A stretch of DNA of 64,000 bases from Pseudohongiella sp. (GCA_030696315.1 JAUYSM010000098.1:1-64000); one strand, 5' to 3'. Shown: positions 42,569 through 52,553, counted from the first letter of the stretch. Notes: generated by a model from the sequence alone, not told the origin. A program made the numbers and translations.

Positions 42569-43716
42569 AGGCATTGATTCTCGCTGCCGGCAAGGGCACC
42601 CGGGTAATGCCGCTGACCCGGGGTACGGCAAAACCCATGTTGCGTATTCTGGACACACCGGTACTCGAACTGCTGATCGGACGCTTACGTCATTACGGTG
42701 TCACTGAGATACTGATCAACACCAGCCACCATGCGCAATCAATCGAGCAGTACTTTGGTGATGGCCGCCGTTTTGGCGTGGCGATCGCCTATTCATTTGA
42801 GGGTTTTCTGGAGGACGGCGAGCTGATCGGCGATCCACTCGGCTCTGCAGGCGCCATGCGTCACATTCAACGTCATGCTGGCTTTTTTGACGACACTTTT
42901 CTGGTGTTGTGTGGTGATGCCGTTATTGATATTGATTTTAACGAACTGGTAAAAGAGCATCATCGCAACCGCGCGCTGGCAACCATTGCCTTGGCAGAAG
43001 TACCTCGCTCTGAGGTCTGCCATTATGGCGTTGTGGTGCAAGATGAATCCGGATTGATCACTGCTTTTCAGGAAAAACCTGCTGTCGAAGACGCTGTCAG
43101 TACGCTTGTGAATACCGGCATCTATGTGTTTGAGCCACAGATACTGGATCACATTCCAGACACCAGCCCGGCGGACATTGGCAGTCAGGTTTTTCCATCG
43201 CTGGTAGAGCAAGGCCTGGCCTTGTACGGCACAAAGCTGCCAATGACCTGGCTGGATATCGGCCGTCTTCCGGACTACTACCGGGTCTGCCAACTTGCGC
43301 TGCAAGGCAAGGTGCCGGGATACGATTTGCCGGGGCGCCAGATTTCACAAGAGGTGTGGACAGGTATTAACGTGCGGTTTAATCCAAAACGTTGCAAGAT
43401 CGAGGGGCCTGTGGTGATCTCTGGCGGCGCCCGCATCGACGATGGTGCAACCCTGATCGGGCCATGTTTTATTGGCGCTGGCGCTGTGGTTGAGTCCGGT
43501 GCGCGCATCGAGCGCAGCATCATCATGCCGCACGCAAGAATCGGAAGACTGGCGAATCTATGCGCGGTTGTCACTGATGGCCAGTACTGCATGTCTGAGG
43601 ACGGCGCCGTGATCGATCTGCAGGTCGCTGACCTGCCCTGGGTTATCGGTGATGCGCGCTCACCCGAAGCCAGCATTCGTGACGCTGAACAACGCTTTCT
43701 CGACTCTGTGCGGTAG
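42565..43716 (+). CDS. NDP-sugar pyrophosphorylase with hexapeptide tail
   Basis: 383-aa nucleotidyltransferase that makes a nucleotide-activated sugar for the EPS. The N-terminal domain has LILAAGKGTRVMPLT, the nucleotide-binding loop with catalytic Arg, KPML-type acceptor segment, and the metal motif CGDAVIDID. The pattern EKPAVEDAVSTLVNTGIYVFEP fits GDP-mannose or glucose-1-phosphate pyrophosphorylases. Residues about 270-345 are left-handed hexapeptide repeats (ARIDDGATLIGPCFIGAGAVV). The start overlaps the STAS gene. The exact sugar is not defined. Confidence 0.88.
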   Translation: MKALILAAGKGTRVMPLTRGTAKPMLRILDTPVLELLIGRLRHYGVTEILINTSHHAQSIEQYFGDGRRFGVAIAYSFEGFLEDGELIGDPLGSAGAMRHIQRHAGFFDDTFLVLCGDAVIDIDFNELVKEHHRNRALATIALAEVPRSEVCHYGVVVQDESGLITAFQEKPAVEDAVSTLVNTGIYVFEPQILDHIPDTSPADIGSQVFPSLVEQGLALYGTKLPMTWLDIGRLPDYYRVCQLALQGKVPGYDLPGRQISQEVWTGINVRFNPKRCKIEGPVVISGGARIDDGATLIGPCFIGAGAVVESGARIERSIIMPHARIGRLANLCAVVTDGQYCMSEDGAVIDLQVADLPWVIGDARSPEASIRDAEQRFLDSVR

Positions 43717-43725
43717 AACATCAAC

Positions 43726-45942
43726 ATGAACCCCTCCTTGACTGACAATAATGCATCGCTGCCCGGTCGCGCGTTTCAGCCGCTGAACAGCCTGCACAAC
43801 CATGCGCGTCTGGTGGGGGTTATTTTTTTTATTGTAGCGCTGCTCGGCTTTCCGCTGGTGTTTATCATGGGCCAGCCCTCATATCAGAGCACCGCGACGC
43901 TTCAGGTATCGCCTCGCTACATGAAGACTCTGCGTGACGACATCGAGCTGGAGTTCCAATCCAATACCCAGTATCTGCAGTTTATCGAACAACAGGCGCG
44001 CACCATCAACCGTTATGACGTCATCGAACTAGCTCTTCAACAGCTCGATGCGTCCGGCCAGAAACTCTGGCACCGCGAAGGCGAAAGCGAGCGCCGCGCC
44101 ATTGAACGCTTGCAGGGTAGTCTGGCCATCCGTCATGTGCGCAACACCTACCTGATTCAGGTTAGTCTGGTCACCGACCAGGCAGAGGGCGTTGATGTCA
44201 TCCTCAATGCCGTTATTGCAGCCTTTCTCGAGCGTGCTCGGGAAGAACAGGTATTTGCGTCCGACGAACGGGTAGAGAGTTTGATTCAACGCGAACTGGC
44301 GCTGATTGAGCAGATTGAATCCAGGACCGCTGAGCGCATGGCAATTGGTCAGGAGCTCGGTTTTACATACTTCAACCCGGAAGAAGTTAATCCGTTTGAT
44401 ATTCGATCTCGTCGAGTGCAGGAAGATTTTCTGCAAGCCAGGATTGAGCGCATCGAGGCTCAGGCTCGTCTTGACGCCTTTCTGACTCAGGGCGAAACCG
44501 ACACAACAATGCCTTCGATCCAGGATGCCCTGTTGTCGGATCCGGGCCTGAACAGTCTGAAAGCAAGCTTGAACATGCGTCGCGCAGAATTGCTGACATC
44601 CACATCGGGTTTATCGTCGACACATCCGGCCTACCTGGATGCCCAACTTGAACTGGCCAGCATCGAGCGCGAGATCAGCACACGCGAAACAGCGCTGCGC
44701 GAGCGCTTGAGCAGTGGCATTGAAGACCGTTATCGAACAGCCAACGCACAGGCCAGCGACATTGAAGCACAGCTTCAAGGCATGTTGGACGATTTGAATC
44801 TGCAGTCTGGCGCATACGCCGAACGCTTTAACACTGCGGTGAGTCTGACCAACCATCTGGAGCTGCTGTGGAGCGAGCTTGACAGCGTTCGCGAGCGACT
44901 TAACTTCTTCGAAGCCGAGGAAACGTCTCCCGGCTTTACGCGCCTGGTCACCGCAGCACTGCCCCCACTGTATCCAACAGGAACTGGAAAAAAGAAACTG
45001 CTGGTGATGATTCTGATCGCCGCAGCCGCCGTCAGTCTGGCAGCTCCCATAGTTATTGACCTGTTTGACAATAAAATTCGCACCGTCAACGACGCGCACC
45101 GCACCCTGGGTTTCGCGCCACTGAGCTGGATCATCAATGCCAGAGAAGCCGATCACAAACAGTTTGCAGCTGACCAGCTGCGCCGGCTGGCGAGTGGTTT
45201 GATTCGTGATGGCAACCGACATAACACCCGCAAGATTGTGATCACCTCAGTGCGCCCGGGCGGCGGCAGCACCTGGATTGCCCGATCGCTGACCAGCACG
45301 CTGAATCGCCTTGGATATTCTGCGGTAGTGGTTGAAGCCAATGCCTACCGACCAGACCCCATTTATGGCGCGGATCCCGGACTTGTCGTCACGCTTGACA
45401 GTGATTTTGATCAGCTGACCATCAATATGAGTGATCCCGATATTCCCTCGCTGACTGTCGGCAGCGCAGGCGCCAATACCCTTGGTAATCTGCAGCGCCT
45501 GCCAGCATTACTGGATTCACTGCCAGCACATTACCGTTTTGTCATCGTCGATGCGCCGCCATTGTTGGCCTCCGCTGATGCCGAGCTGATTGTAAGCGCA
45601 GCAGATGCCGTGCTGCTGGTCGCAGAAGCAGGGGGCATCAGTAAAGGCGAACTGAGTCGGGCCGGCAGACTGCTGAAAAACATCGATCCACCCGTGGTGG
45701 GCACTATTGTCAACCGCATTAACCCCTTTCATGGCGGTGGTTACGTTGACTCCTTGGTGGCGGAACATCGCAGCGGCCAGAAAGTCACTCAAGCGTCTGC
45801 TGTATATGCCCTGCGGGCTACTGCGGCCGCCTTGATCAGCGCACCCTTTGCAATCGCACGGGACATTCTGAGCTCACTGATCGCCTTGGTTCGCCGCAAA
45901 CGTGTGCTTGATGCGCCTGCAGCCTCACAGGAAGTACGCTAG
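43726..45942 (+). CDS. Wzc/GumC-like polysaccharide co-polymerase with degenerate kinase domain
   Basis: 738-aa inner-membrane protein that controls chain length and couples export in Wzy-dependent pathways. Two transmembrane helices (residues about 28-48 and 423-443) flank a large periplasmic coiled coil. The C-terminal cytoplasmic domain resembles the BY-kinase but its Walker A is RPGGGSTW at residues 510-517: the Gly-Lys-Ser/Thr lysine is missing. The Walker A' site reads VVEANAYRP (Glu537 instead of Asp), while Walker B Asp609 (FVIVDAPPLL) remains. No tyrosine cluster lies at the C terminus. So it is probably a pseudokinase. The next gene starts 3 bases later. Confidence 0.88.
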   Translation: MNPSLTDNNASLPGRAFQPLNSLHNHARLVGVIFFIVALLGFPLVFIMGQPSYQSTATLQVSPRYMKTLRDDIELEFQSNTQYLQFIEQQARTINRYDVIELALQQLDASGQKLWHREGESERRAIERLQGSLAIRHVRNTYLIQVSLVTDQAEGVDVILNAVIAAFLERAREEQVFASDERVESLIQRELALIEQIESRTAERMAIGQELGFTYFNPEEVNPFDIRSRRVQEDFLQARIERIEAQARLDAFLTQGETDTTMPSIQDALLSDPGLNSLKASLNMRRAELLTSTSGLSSTHPAYLDAQLELASIEREISTRETALRERLSSGIEDRYRTANAQASDIEAQLQGMLDDLNLQSGAYAERFNTAVSLTNHLELLWSELDSVRERLNFFEAEETSPGFTRLVTAALPPLYPTGTGKKKLLVMILIAAAAVSLAAPIVIDLFDNKIRTVNDAHRTLGFAPLSWIINAREADHKQFAADQLRRLASGLIRDGNRHNTRKIVITSVRPGGGSTWIARSLTSTLNRLGYSAVVVEANAYRPDPIYGADPGLVVTLDSDFDQLTINMSDPDIPSLTVGSAGANTLGNLQRLPALLDSLPAHYRFVIVDAPPLLASADAELIVSAADAVLLVAEAGGISKGELSRAGRLLKNIDPPVVGTIVNRINPFHGGGYVDSLVAEHRSGQKVTQASAVYALRATAAALISAPFAIARDILSSLIALVRRKRVLDAPAASQEVR

Positions 45943-45944
45943 AA

Positions 45945-47324
45945 ATGCTGGCTTATATCGTACTGATCCCCGGTCTGCTCGCTGCGTGGATCGGCTTTAA
46001 ACGCTCGCCGCAAGCAGCATTTTTACTGGTGTATTTGCCGACGCTGCTGCTGTTGCCCGAGTACTACCGACTTGATCTGCCCGGCGTGCCCAGCCCTACC
46101 TTCAGTCAGGCGGCCGCGGTCGGCACAGTTGCTGCGTTTTTTGCTCGTGGTGCGCCCGGATACCAGTTCAGTGTGACCGATCTACTGGTATTTGGATTCA
46201 TCCTTTCCGCGTCCGTCTCGGAGTATTTTGTTGGCGGTTACTGGGACGCGCAGAATCTGGCCTGGAATCTGGGCACCTGGATAGGCTTACCCTACCTGTT
46301 TGCCAAAAGCATGATTGAACCCTTTAATCTGCGTATGCGGTTTGTCAAAACCATTGTTCTGTTACTCGCAGGCGTGGCAGTGGTTTCGGTTTACGAGTTC
46401 CGCTTTGGTGCCACGCCCTGGCGCATGATTTTTGATGCGTTTTTCCCCTGGGGCGGTCGCAGCTGGGTGACCACCTTCCGTTGGGGTTTTGCACGTACCG
46501 CCGGACCCTACGGGCATGCCATCCTCGCTGGCATTCTGATGGTGGTGGCCTTCAGGCTGCATCGCTGGCTGGAAGTCAGTCAGGTATGGGCACACAAACC
46601 CCGCCTGGCGCCCTGGCTGCCTTTCAGTCAGGCACGACTGATCACGCTGATATTAGTGGCCGGGGTGATTATGACCATGGTGCGCGGCCCGTGGATTGCG
46701 GCAATTCTGGCGGCAGTGCTGGTTGCCATTGGCCGTTCACGCCATCGTGGTCTGGCCATTGCCGGCGGCGCCATCGGTGGTGTGGTCATCGGCATTCCGG
46801 TGATCAGTCGGTTTGTGGATTATGTCTCGGTTGGACGCGAAGGCGCACTGACCGTCGCACAGGAAAGTGCCGCTTACCGTTGGGAATTGCTCAGTGAGTA
46901 TGGCGGCATCGCCATGGAGAAGTTCTGGTTTGGTTGGGGACTGACCAGCTGGCCGGCGGTGCCGGGCATGGAGTCCATCGATAACTACTACCTGCTGTTG
47001 CTGTTGATGCACGGTGTTCTGGGGCTGGGTTTATTTGTTGGCATCCTGCTCAGCATGCTGATCCGCTTGCTTATCCGTGGGCTGAAAGAGCCACATTCGA
47101 GTCCGGCGGGCAGTTCTCTGAGTTTTACCCTGGCCAGCATATACGTTGTTTACATCGTCTCGGTTGGCACGGTTTATCTGGGTCTGCAAGCGGTTCCCAT
47201 GTTGTTCCTGATTACTGGATGGGCAGAAGGGTATCTGCGCTCCACTTATAACGTTGCAACAATCCCTGAGCAGTCATCCGGATCAGTGACGACTGTTAGC
47301 GGATTTAGAAGGGTGCTGGCATGA
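45945..47324 (+). CDS. O-antigen ligase/polymerase (Wzy-like) membrane protein
   Basis: 459-aa inner-membrane protein with about ten hydrophobic helices spread along the chain and one large periplasmic loop near residues 345-375 (WGLTSWPAVPGMESIDN). This profile and its position between a Wzc-like and a Wzx-like gene identify it as the likely EPS polymerase, which joins lipid-linked repeats on the periplasmic side. WaaL-type ligases share the fold; a RGPWIA segment near residue 245 is typical of the O-antigen ligase family. It overlaps the next gene by 4 bases. Confidence 0.82.
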   Translation: MLAYIVLIPGLLAAWIGFKRSPQAAFLLVYLPTLLLLPEYYRLDLPGVPSPTFSQAAAVGTVAAFFARGAPGYQFSVTDLLVFGFILSASVSEYFVGGYWDAQNLAWNLGTWIGLPYLFAKSMIEPFNLRMRFVKTIVLLLAGVAVVSVYEFRFGATPWRMIFDAFFPWGGRSWVTTFRWGFARTAGPYGHAILAGILMVVAFRLHRWLEVSQVWAHKPRLAPWLPFSQARLITLILVAGVIMTMVRGPWIAAILAAVLVAIGRSRHRGLAIAGGAIGGVVIGIPVISRFVDYVSVGREGALTVAQESAAYRWELLSEYGGIAMEKFWFGWGLTSWPAVPGMESIDNYYLLLLLMHGVLGLGLFVGILLSMLIRLLIRGLKEPHSSPAGSSLSFTLASIYVVYIVSVGTVYLGLQAVPMLFLITGWAEGYLRSTYNVATIPEQSSGSVTTVSGFRRVLA

Positions 47325-48904
47325 AAACCGCTAATCACGAAGACCACGCCGCGACGACTGCCCGACTGAGTCAGAATATTGTCAGCTCAATCGGCGCTAA
47401 AATTCTGTACCTGGCGACACGTTTTTCGTTGCCTCCCATCATCCTGGCGTCCATCTCACTGGAGGAATATGGGCTCTGGGCGATTGCGTTCATACTCATC
47501 GCCTACCTGGGCATGGGCGCATTCGGGGTATCCAATGTTTACGTGCGTTATGTTGCCCAATACCACGCCGATGGTGAGACCGATCGCATTGGCGACCTGC
47601 TGTCAACCGGCCTGATGCTGGTGACTTTGTTTGCAGTGGTAACGCTGATTGCTTTGTGGTTTGGACTACCCGTGGTGTTGACCTGGTTTTCGATACCCGA
47701 GCATCTTTTGCAAACAGCATTTGTGCTGCTGTTTGGCACGGTCGCGGTGTTTATGCTCGATCTGAGCCTGGGCGCTTTTGTCTACGTGCTGACCGGGCTG
47801 CAGAAAATTGTCCTGCAGAACCGCATCTGGATCGCCAGTTTTTTGCTTGAAACCGTGCTGGTGGTAGTGTTTATGCTGATGGGGCTGGGCGTTCTCGGCC
47901 TGTTGTATGCGTTTGCACTGCGCTATGCCCTGTCGATCTCGTTGAGCGTGTGGGCATGTTTTCGCGCGCTGCCGGGACTGCGTATTTCGCCGCTGCGCTT
48001 TAACCGAGCGCATCTGAATCTCTACATACATTTTGGCGGCATACTGCAGATATCCGGGTTGTTGGGCATGTTTCTGCGCTCGGTAGAAAAACTCATCGCT
48101 GGACTGTTTATCGGCGTGCACGCGGTTGGTTTGTTTGATATCGCGCAGAAGTTTCCGGTGATGACCACGTCAATTCCTTCCTCGATCAACGCCAGCTGCC
48201 TGCCAACCATGACGCAGATGCATGTTCAGGGTCGCCAGCAAGAGGTCAGCCATCTTTACCTGGGCAGCGCGCGTCAGGTTAACCTGCTGACCGGGTTTTT
48301 TATGGGTTTGATGGCGGCCTTTGCGGCGCCACTGATCACCGCCTGGTTGGGAGCTGACCCGGATCTGGCACTGGCGCCGCTGATTCTGAGCTGCTTTACC
48401 TTGCCGTTTCAGTTAAATGTGGTGACCGGTGCAGCCAGCAATATTTATCGGGCCACCGGGCAACCTGCCCGTGAACTGCTTTACCCACTCAGCCAGTTGC
48501 TGCTGGTGCTGGTGTTAACAGGTACCGGGTTTGCTGTGTTTGGGGTGCAGGTGGGGGTTATTGTTGCCAGCGTCGCTACGTCGATGATCCTCAGCGCTTT
48601 GCTCTATTGTGCTTACACCAATCGCTATATGAACATCAGTCAGCTGGTGTTTCTGCGTCAGGTACTGCTGCCGGGCGTCATTCCATACTTGACCGGTTTT
48701 GCGCTGTTTGTGTTGTTTACGCCATGGTTGGCGTCGGTTGTTGACAGCCGCACGGGCAGCCTGTTGGTGGTGTTAACAGCAGGAACAGTCTATGTCAGCG
48801 TGCAGTTTGCTTTGATGTGGTATTTTCAGCTGACCGATGTTGAAAAAAACTTTCTGCGCAATCGTTTTATGCCGCGCAGACAAACAGTAACTGGAAGCTC
48901 CTGA
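47321..48904 (+). CDS. Wzx-like flippase (MOP superfamily)
   Basis: 527-aa protein with about 12-14 membrane helices, of the oligosaccharide/polysaccharide exporter family that flips undecaprenyl-linked repeat units across the inner membrane. The N-terminal RLSQNIVSSIGAKILYLATRF and helix 2 segment ISLEEYGLWAIAFILIAYLGMGAFG are typical. Charged residues in the helices (Arg, Glu, Lys in the SVEKLIAG-type segment) fit a Wzx antiporter. The start overlaps the polymerase stop (ATGA), and the next gene overlaps its stop by one base. Confidence 0.9.
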   Translation: MKTANHEDHAATTARLSQNIVSSIGAKILYLATRFSLPPIILASISLEEYGLWAIAFILIAYLGMGAFGVSNVYVRYVAQYHADGETDRIGDLLSTGLMLVTLFAVVTLIALWFGLPVVLTWFSIPEHLLQTAFVLLFGTVAVFMLDLSLGAFVYVLTGLQKIVLQNRIWIASFLLETVLVVVFMLMGLGVLGLLYAFALRYALSISLSVWACFRALPGLRISPLRFNRAHLNLYIHFGGILQISGLLGMFLRSVEKLIAGLFIGVHAVGLFDIAQKFPVMTTSIPSSINASCLPTMTQMHVQGRQQEVSHLYLGSARQVNLLTGFFMGLMAAFAAPLITAWLGADPDLALAPLILSCFTLPFQLNVVTGAASNIYRATGQPARELLYPLSQLLLVLVLTGTGFAVFGVQVGVIVASVATSMILSALLYCAYTNRYMNISQLVFLRQVLLPGVIPYLTGFALFVLFTPWLASVVDSRTGSLLVVLTAGTVYVSVQFALMWYFQLTDVEKNFLRNRFMPRRQTVTGSS

Positions 48905-50373
48905 TGACTGCCCTGGATAACGACTTTCGACTGGCCGACTTCAAGCTGCTGTTGCCGCTGCGCCGTGACCAGCGCACCCTGGTAATAAACGCTGCGGACA
49001 CACGTTTTCTTGCGCATCTGGCCAACGAGCTGGGAGAAATCCATGTGGTGAGCAGTGCGTCCGCACAGGTGCAGCAACCCGACGGCCTGTATGAACTGGT
49101 GTTCTCTGACTCCATGGACGCTACGAGTTATCTCAGTCCCGGCGGTACACTCTGCCATCTGGCGCCTGCCAGTACAGCTAACCACACCTCTCGAACTGAT
49201 GGTTTGACCTTGATCGGAGCCTGGCGCGCCTTTCCGTCGTGGCCGAACTTCCGGGTACTGATCCCTGATCACCCGCTTGGTTGGCGCGCGGCGATTCGCG
49301 GCCTGCGTCTGCTGCCGCTGCGCTCCTTGCTGGGCGTAATTGCGCGTGTTCTCCCCACAATTGCAGCGCGCGCATTGCCCCATCATGGCATTGCGTTATA
49401 TCGACAGGAATTTGCTGATCAAGCTGCCCCGGCCTGCCTGCTGGAAAACCTCAATACAGCGTTGCAGACCGCAGCAGGCCGCGCGGCAGGCAACCATGAC
49501 TTTGCGCCTGTGAAATGGATCCCGGTTTCTGGCCAGCTGGGACCCGGCAATCCCATGCTGGCTTTCCGGATGGATAATTCCGGCAGTTTGCGAGAACTGA
49601 TCAAGGTGGCGCGTTACCCTGACGCGGATCATCTGTTACTGGAGGCTGAAAAACTCCAGCTTATCAACAAAACCCTCGGCCCAACACTAGCTGCCAAAGT
49701 GATCCTGCCCACGGCAGCCGCATGTGTTGATGGCCGGCATGCGCTGGCCTACGATTATGTGCCTACCTTTACCTTTTTCGGGCTACGCTGGAGCCTGCAA
49801 GCCAGGCGCGGGTTTTGTCTGGCCATGACCGATTGGCTTGCTGACATGGCGCTCAGTACCCGCCGCGACGACGCGCCTGACGTCGCGGAGGCTCTGCACT
49901 GCGCGCCTCTGCGCCAATTGATTGACCGCAATATCCTTCCCGCTGTGATGCAGGCGGATGCCCGGCGCGCACTGAGCTGGCTGGCCACACAGGTCAGTCT
50001 GCCCACGGTGTTTGAACATGGCGACCTCGGAATTTACAACACACGTATGATCAGCGCCGATGGCAGCGATTTTAAGGTGCTGGACTGGGGTTCTTCCACC
50101 TTCGAAGGCATTGCACTGGGAGATCTGGCCTACCTGCTGAGCTCGGCGCGGGCGTCAACAGCACTGGCAGCGGCGTGCCTGCAGCGATATCTGCAGCGCT
50201 TGCAGCTAAGCACCGATGCGGCCGCACCGTTGTGGTTTGCCTACCTTGCGCGGCGGTGGGCTGAGCTCGATAGCGTGCGCACCCCGGTGGCAAACGATCC
50301 CCGTTCCGGCGGCGGTGTGCTGTTGGCCATCCACAATCAGGTGTTGCCCAGTCTGCAGAGACTAACAGCGTGA
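48904..50373 (+). CDS. Aminoglycoside-phosphotransferase-like kinase protein in the EPS operon
   Basis: 489-aa cytoplasmic protein. Residues about 210-480 resemble the APH/choline-kinase fold: a catalytic-loop-like HGDLGIYN with His372, Asp374 and Asn379, followed by VLDWGSS (metal-binding Asp), then an Asp-Leu-Ala-Tyr segment. A glycine-rich nucleotide loop is not obvious. Residues about 1-150 show LVINAADTRFLAHLANELGEIHVV and SYLSPGGTLCHL, features of a methyltransferase-like Rossmann fold, but no clear SAM-binding motif. It might phosphorylate a sugar or lipid in the EPS pathway, or be a non-catalytic binding protein. Overlaps both neighbours, so co-translation is likely. Confidence 0.7.
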   Translation: MTALDNDFRLADFKLLLPLRRDQRTLVINAADTRFLAHLANELGEIHVVSSASAQVQQPDGLYELVFSDSMDATSYLSPGGTLCHLAPASTANHTSRTDGLTLIGAWRAFPSWPNFRVLIPDHPLGWRAAIRGLRLLPLRSLLGVIARVLPTIAARALPHHGIALYRQEFADQAAPACLLENLNTALQTAAGRAAGNHDFAPVKWIPVSGQLGPGNPMLAFRMDNSGSLRELIKVARYPDADHLLLEAEKLQLINKTLGPTLAAKVILPTAAACVDGRHALAYDYVPTFTFFGLRWSLQARRGFCLAMTDWLADMALSTRRDDAPDVAEALHCAPLRQLIDRNILPAVMQADARRALSWLATQVSLPTVFEHGDLGIYNTRMISADGSDFKVLDWGSSTFEGIALGDLAYLLSSARASTALAAACLQRYLQRLQLSTDAAAPLWFAYLARRWAELDSVRTPVANDPRSGGGVLLAIHNQVLPSLQRLTA

Positions 50374-52553
50374 TGAATCTATTACGCCTGTTGTGCTGGC
50401 GTGCCTGCGCGGTGCTGCTCAGTGTTTTGCTGGGCACACCAGTAAGCGCGGCCACCGAACTGGTGATTGGTGATACCCCGATTCTTGCATTCACGCCTCG
50501 TATCGGTCTGAATCTGGGGCAGTGGACAAGCTGGGGTGCCGAGCAGCTTTCGCGCAACATTGTGAAAAATCCGGGATTTGAAGGTGCAGTTGATCGTACC
50601 CTGGTGCGTGCTTTTGATGTTCAGCGCCACGCTTTCAGCGACGACGAATCGTGGCTGGCGCGCCCCGATGGCTTTTGGGCAACAGCAAACTTTGAAGTGT
50701 TAACCGGCGCAGCGGTCGGGCAAACCGGTAAGATTCTGGACTCTCTGGCACGCAATGCACGCGGACGGCCCGAGTACCGTCTGGCAAAACCGATTCATGG
50801 ACTGGTCGAGGGCGATATCATTGCGCTCACCCTGGTGCGCGACGATCAGCCGCCGGCGCGCTGGTGGCTACCAGACGCCGGGGAAGGTGTGGCGCGCATT
50901 ACCACGTCACTGGTGGCACCCGACAGTCCCGGGCAGCGTTCTCTGGGGCTGTACCCGGAGCGTCAGGCCAGTGTGCGCATAAGCAGCCATTTTGATGCGA
51001 TTGGTGAGCGCGCCGGTAAACTGTTAACAGTGAACGGACCCTGGCGATTGGGAGTGTGGATACACGGAGCGGCCACAGGTGCAGCGCAAGTGCATATCCG
51101 CTTTCATCGGCATGGCAGCACTCCATTTGTCGATATTCAGCATACGGTCGCGCCCGGCTGGCATTATTTAAGTTATGCCTTTGAGGCTGATGACAGCGGT
51201 CCGGTCGGCCCATTGGAACTGTCTGTAGAGGTGAGCGGCGGCATCGTGCATCTGGATGATGTCTGGCTGGGCGCGCAACAACAGCAAACTGCGCAGGATC
51301 ATGCTGGTAGTCTTGCCACGGAAATCTTTAATCCGCAGCTCATCCGCTTGCTTGAACACCTGCGTCCCGGCTACCTGCGCGATTGGCAAGGGCAGTTGGG
51401 CGATACGCTCGACAATCGACTTGCAACACCCTTTGCGCGACGCACTAGCCGTTATCGCCCCGGCGACGCTGACTTTGGCTACGGACTACCGGAATTTCTT
51501 GATCTCAACCACTTGGTTGGTGCCCAGCCCTGGCTGATTCTGCCCACTACGTTCAGCCCGGACGAAGCCAGAGAACTGGGCGCCTGGCTGGCAGTAAAAA
51601 TTGACGAGTATGGGTTTGACGACGTGATTGTTGAGTTCGGCAACGAAAACTGGAATGCAATCTTCCGCCCGGCGGGTATCCAGAACCCCGATCACCACGG
51701 TGCAGCTGCTGACCGCCTGTTTAGTGCACTGCGCGCTGGCGCCGGTGACCATCCTGCGCTGCGCACAGCCATCAATGCACAGTATGTGAACCCGCACTCG
51801 GCCCTGCGCTTTGCTGCAGCCTCTCGGCAGGCTGATATTCTGGGTGTAGCGCCCTATTTTCTGAACAAGCTCGACACCACTGATCGTGGCCGCGAAACGC
51901 CAATGCTGTTTGCTGCCAACGATGATCTGATGGCCAGTATTATCGCTGACCGCCCGGCCCGGCAGGAAATTGCGGTATATGAAATCAACCTGCACACCAC
52001 CCGCGGCGACATGCCTCAGGCAGAGCGTGACGCGCTGATAACCAGCCCGGCTGCCGGCGCGGCACTTGCCCGCCACCTGCTGCATTACCTGAATCAGGGC
52101 GTCCGCCGGCAGAACGTTTACCGGGTCACCGGTTATGACACTTTTTTACAAGACAGCCGCGAACTTACCCAACTGTTTGGCATCGCCCGCGATTTGACGC
52201 ATACCAACAATCTGCGCCCTACCGGCATGGCGGTGGAGATGCTGAACCGCATCATTGGGGGCACTCTGTATCCGGTCAACGTTGCCAACAGCGCCAGCTC
52301 ACTGGTGACCGTCAGCGCTTTTCGACATGCTCAAGGCTGGAAAGTCGCACTGGTCTCGCAATCGCCTCAGCCACAGATCCTGCGCATACGTTTTCCTGAT
52401 GACGGCAGGGCTTTGCCTTTACACGCGGGGCTGTTGAGCAATCAGACTGTAGACTCGCCGATTGTGTTACAGGTCAGTGAACGGCTGATTGAGATCTCTC
52501 TTCCCGCCTTCAGTCTGATGACTCTTGCCCCCGAATTCGACATTTCACATTGA
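50373..52553 (+). CDS. Exported GH clan-A (GH51-like) glycosidase
   Basis: 726-aa exported protein; the signal peptide is the hydrophobic CAVLLSVLLGTPVSA at the N terminus (start ATG 50373; the GTG at 50370 is an alternative, both overlap the previous stop). Residues about 35-310 are beta-rich with NPGFEG and IVHLDDVWLG segments typical of carbohydrate-binding modules. Residues about 320-560 look like a clan-A catalytic barrel: VEFGNENWN with acid/base Glu425 and IAVYEINLHT with nucleophile Glu537. Arabinofuranosidase-like or other exo-glycosidase activity is possible. Its place in the EPS operon suggests polymer editing or release in the periplasm. Confidence 0.8.
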   Translation: MNLLRLLCWRACAVLLSVLLGTPVSAATELVIGDTPILAFTPRIGLNLGQWTSWGAEQLSRNIVKNPGFEGAVDRTLVRAFDVQRHAFSDDESWLARPDGFWATANFEVLTGAAVGQTGKILDSLARNARGRPEYRLAKPIHGLVEGDIIALTLVRDDQPPARWWLPDAGEGVARITTSLVAPDSPGQRSLGLYPERQASVRISSHFDAIGERAGKLLTVNGPWRLGVWIHGAATGAAQVHIRFHRHGSTPFVDIQHTVAPGWHYLSYAFEADDSGPVGPLELSVEVSGGIVHLDDVWLGAQQQQTAQDHAGSLATEIFNPQLIRLLEHLRPGYLRDWQGQLGDTLDNRLATPFARRTSRYRPGDADFGYGLPEFLDLNHLVGAQPWLILPTTFSPDEARELGAWLAVKIDEYGFDDVIVEFGNENWNAIFRPAGIQNPDHHGAAADRLFSALRAGAGDHPALRTAINAQYVNPHSALRFAAASRQADILGVAPYFLNKLDTTDRGRETPMLFAANDDLMASIIADRPARQEIAVYEINLHTTRGDMPQAERDALITSPAAGAALARHLLHYLNQGVRRQNVYRVTGYDTFLQDSRELTQLFGIARDLTHTNNLRPTGMAVEMLNRIIGGTLYPVNVANSASSLVTVSAFRHAQGWKVALVSQSPQPQILRIRFPDDGRALPLHAGLLSNQTVDSPIVLQVSERLIEISLPAFSLMTLAPEFDISH

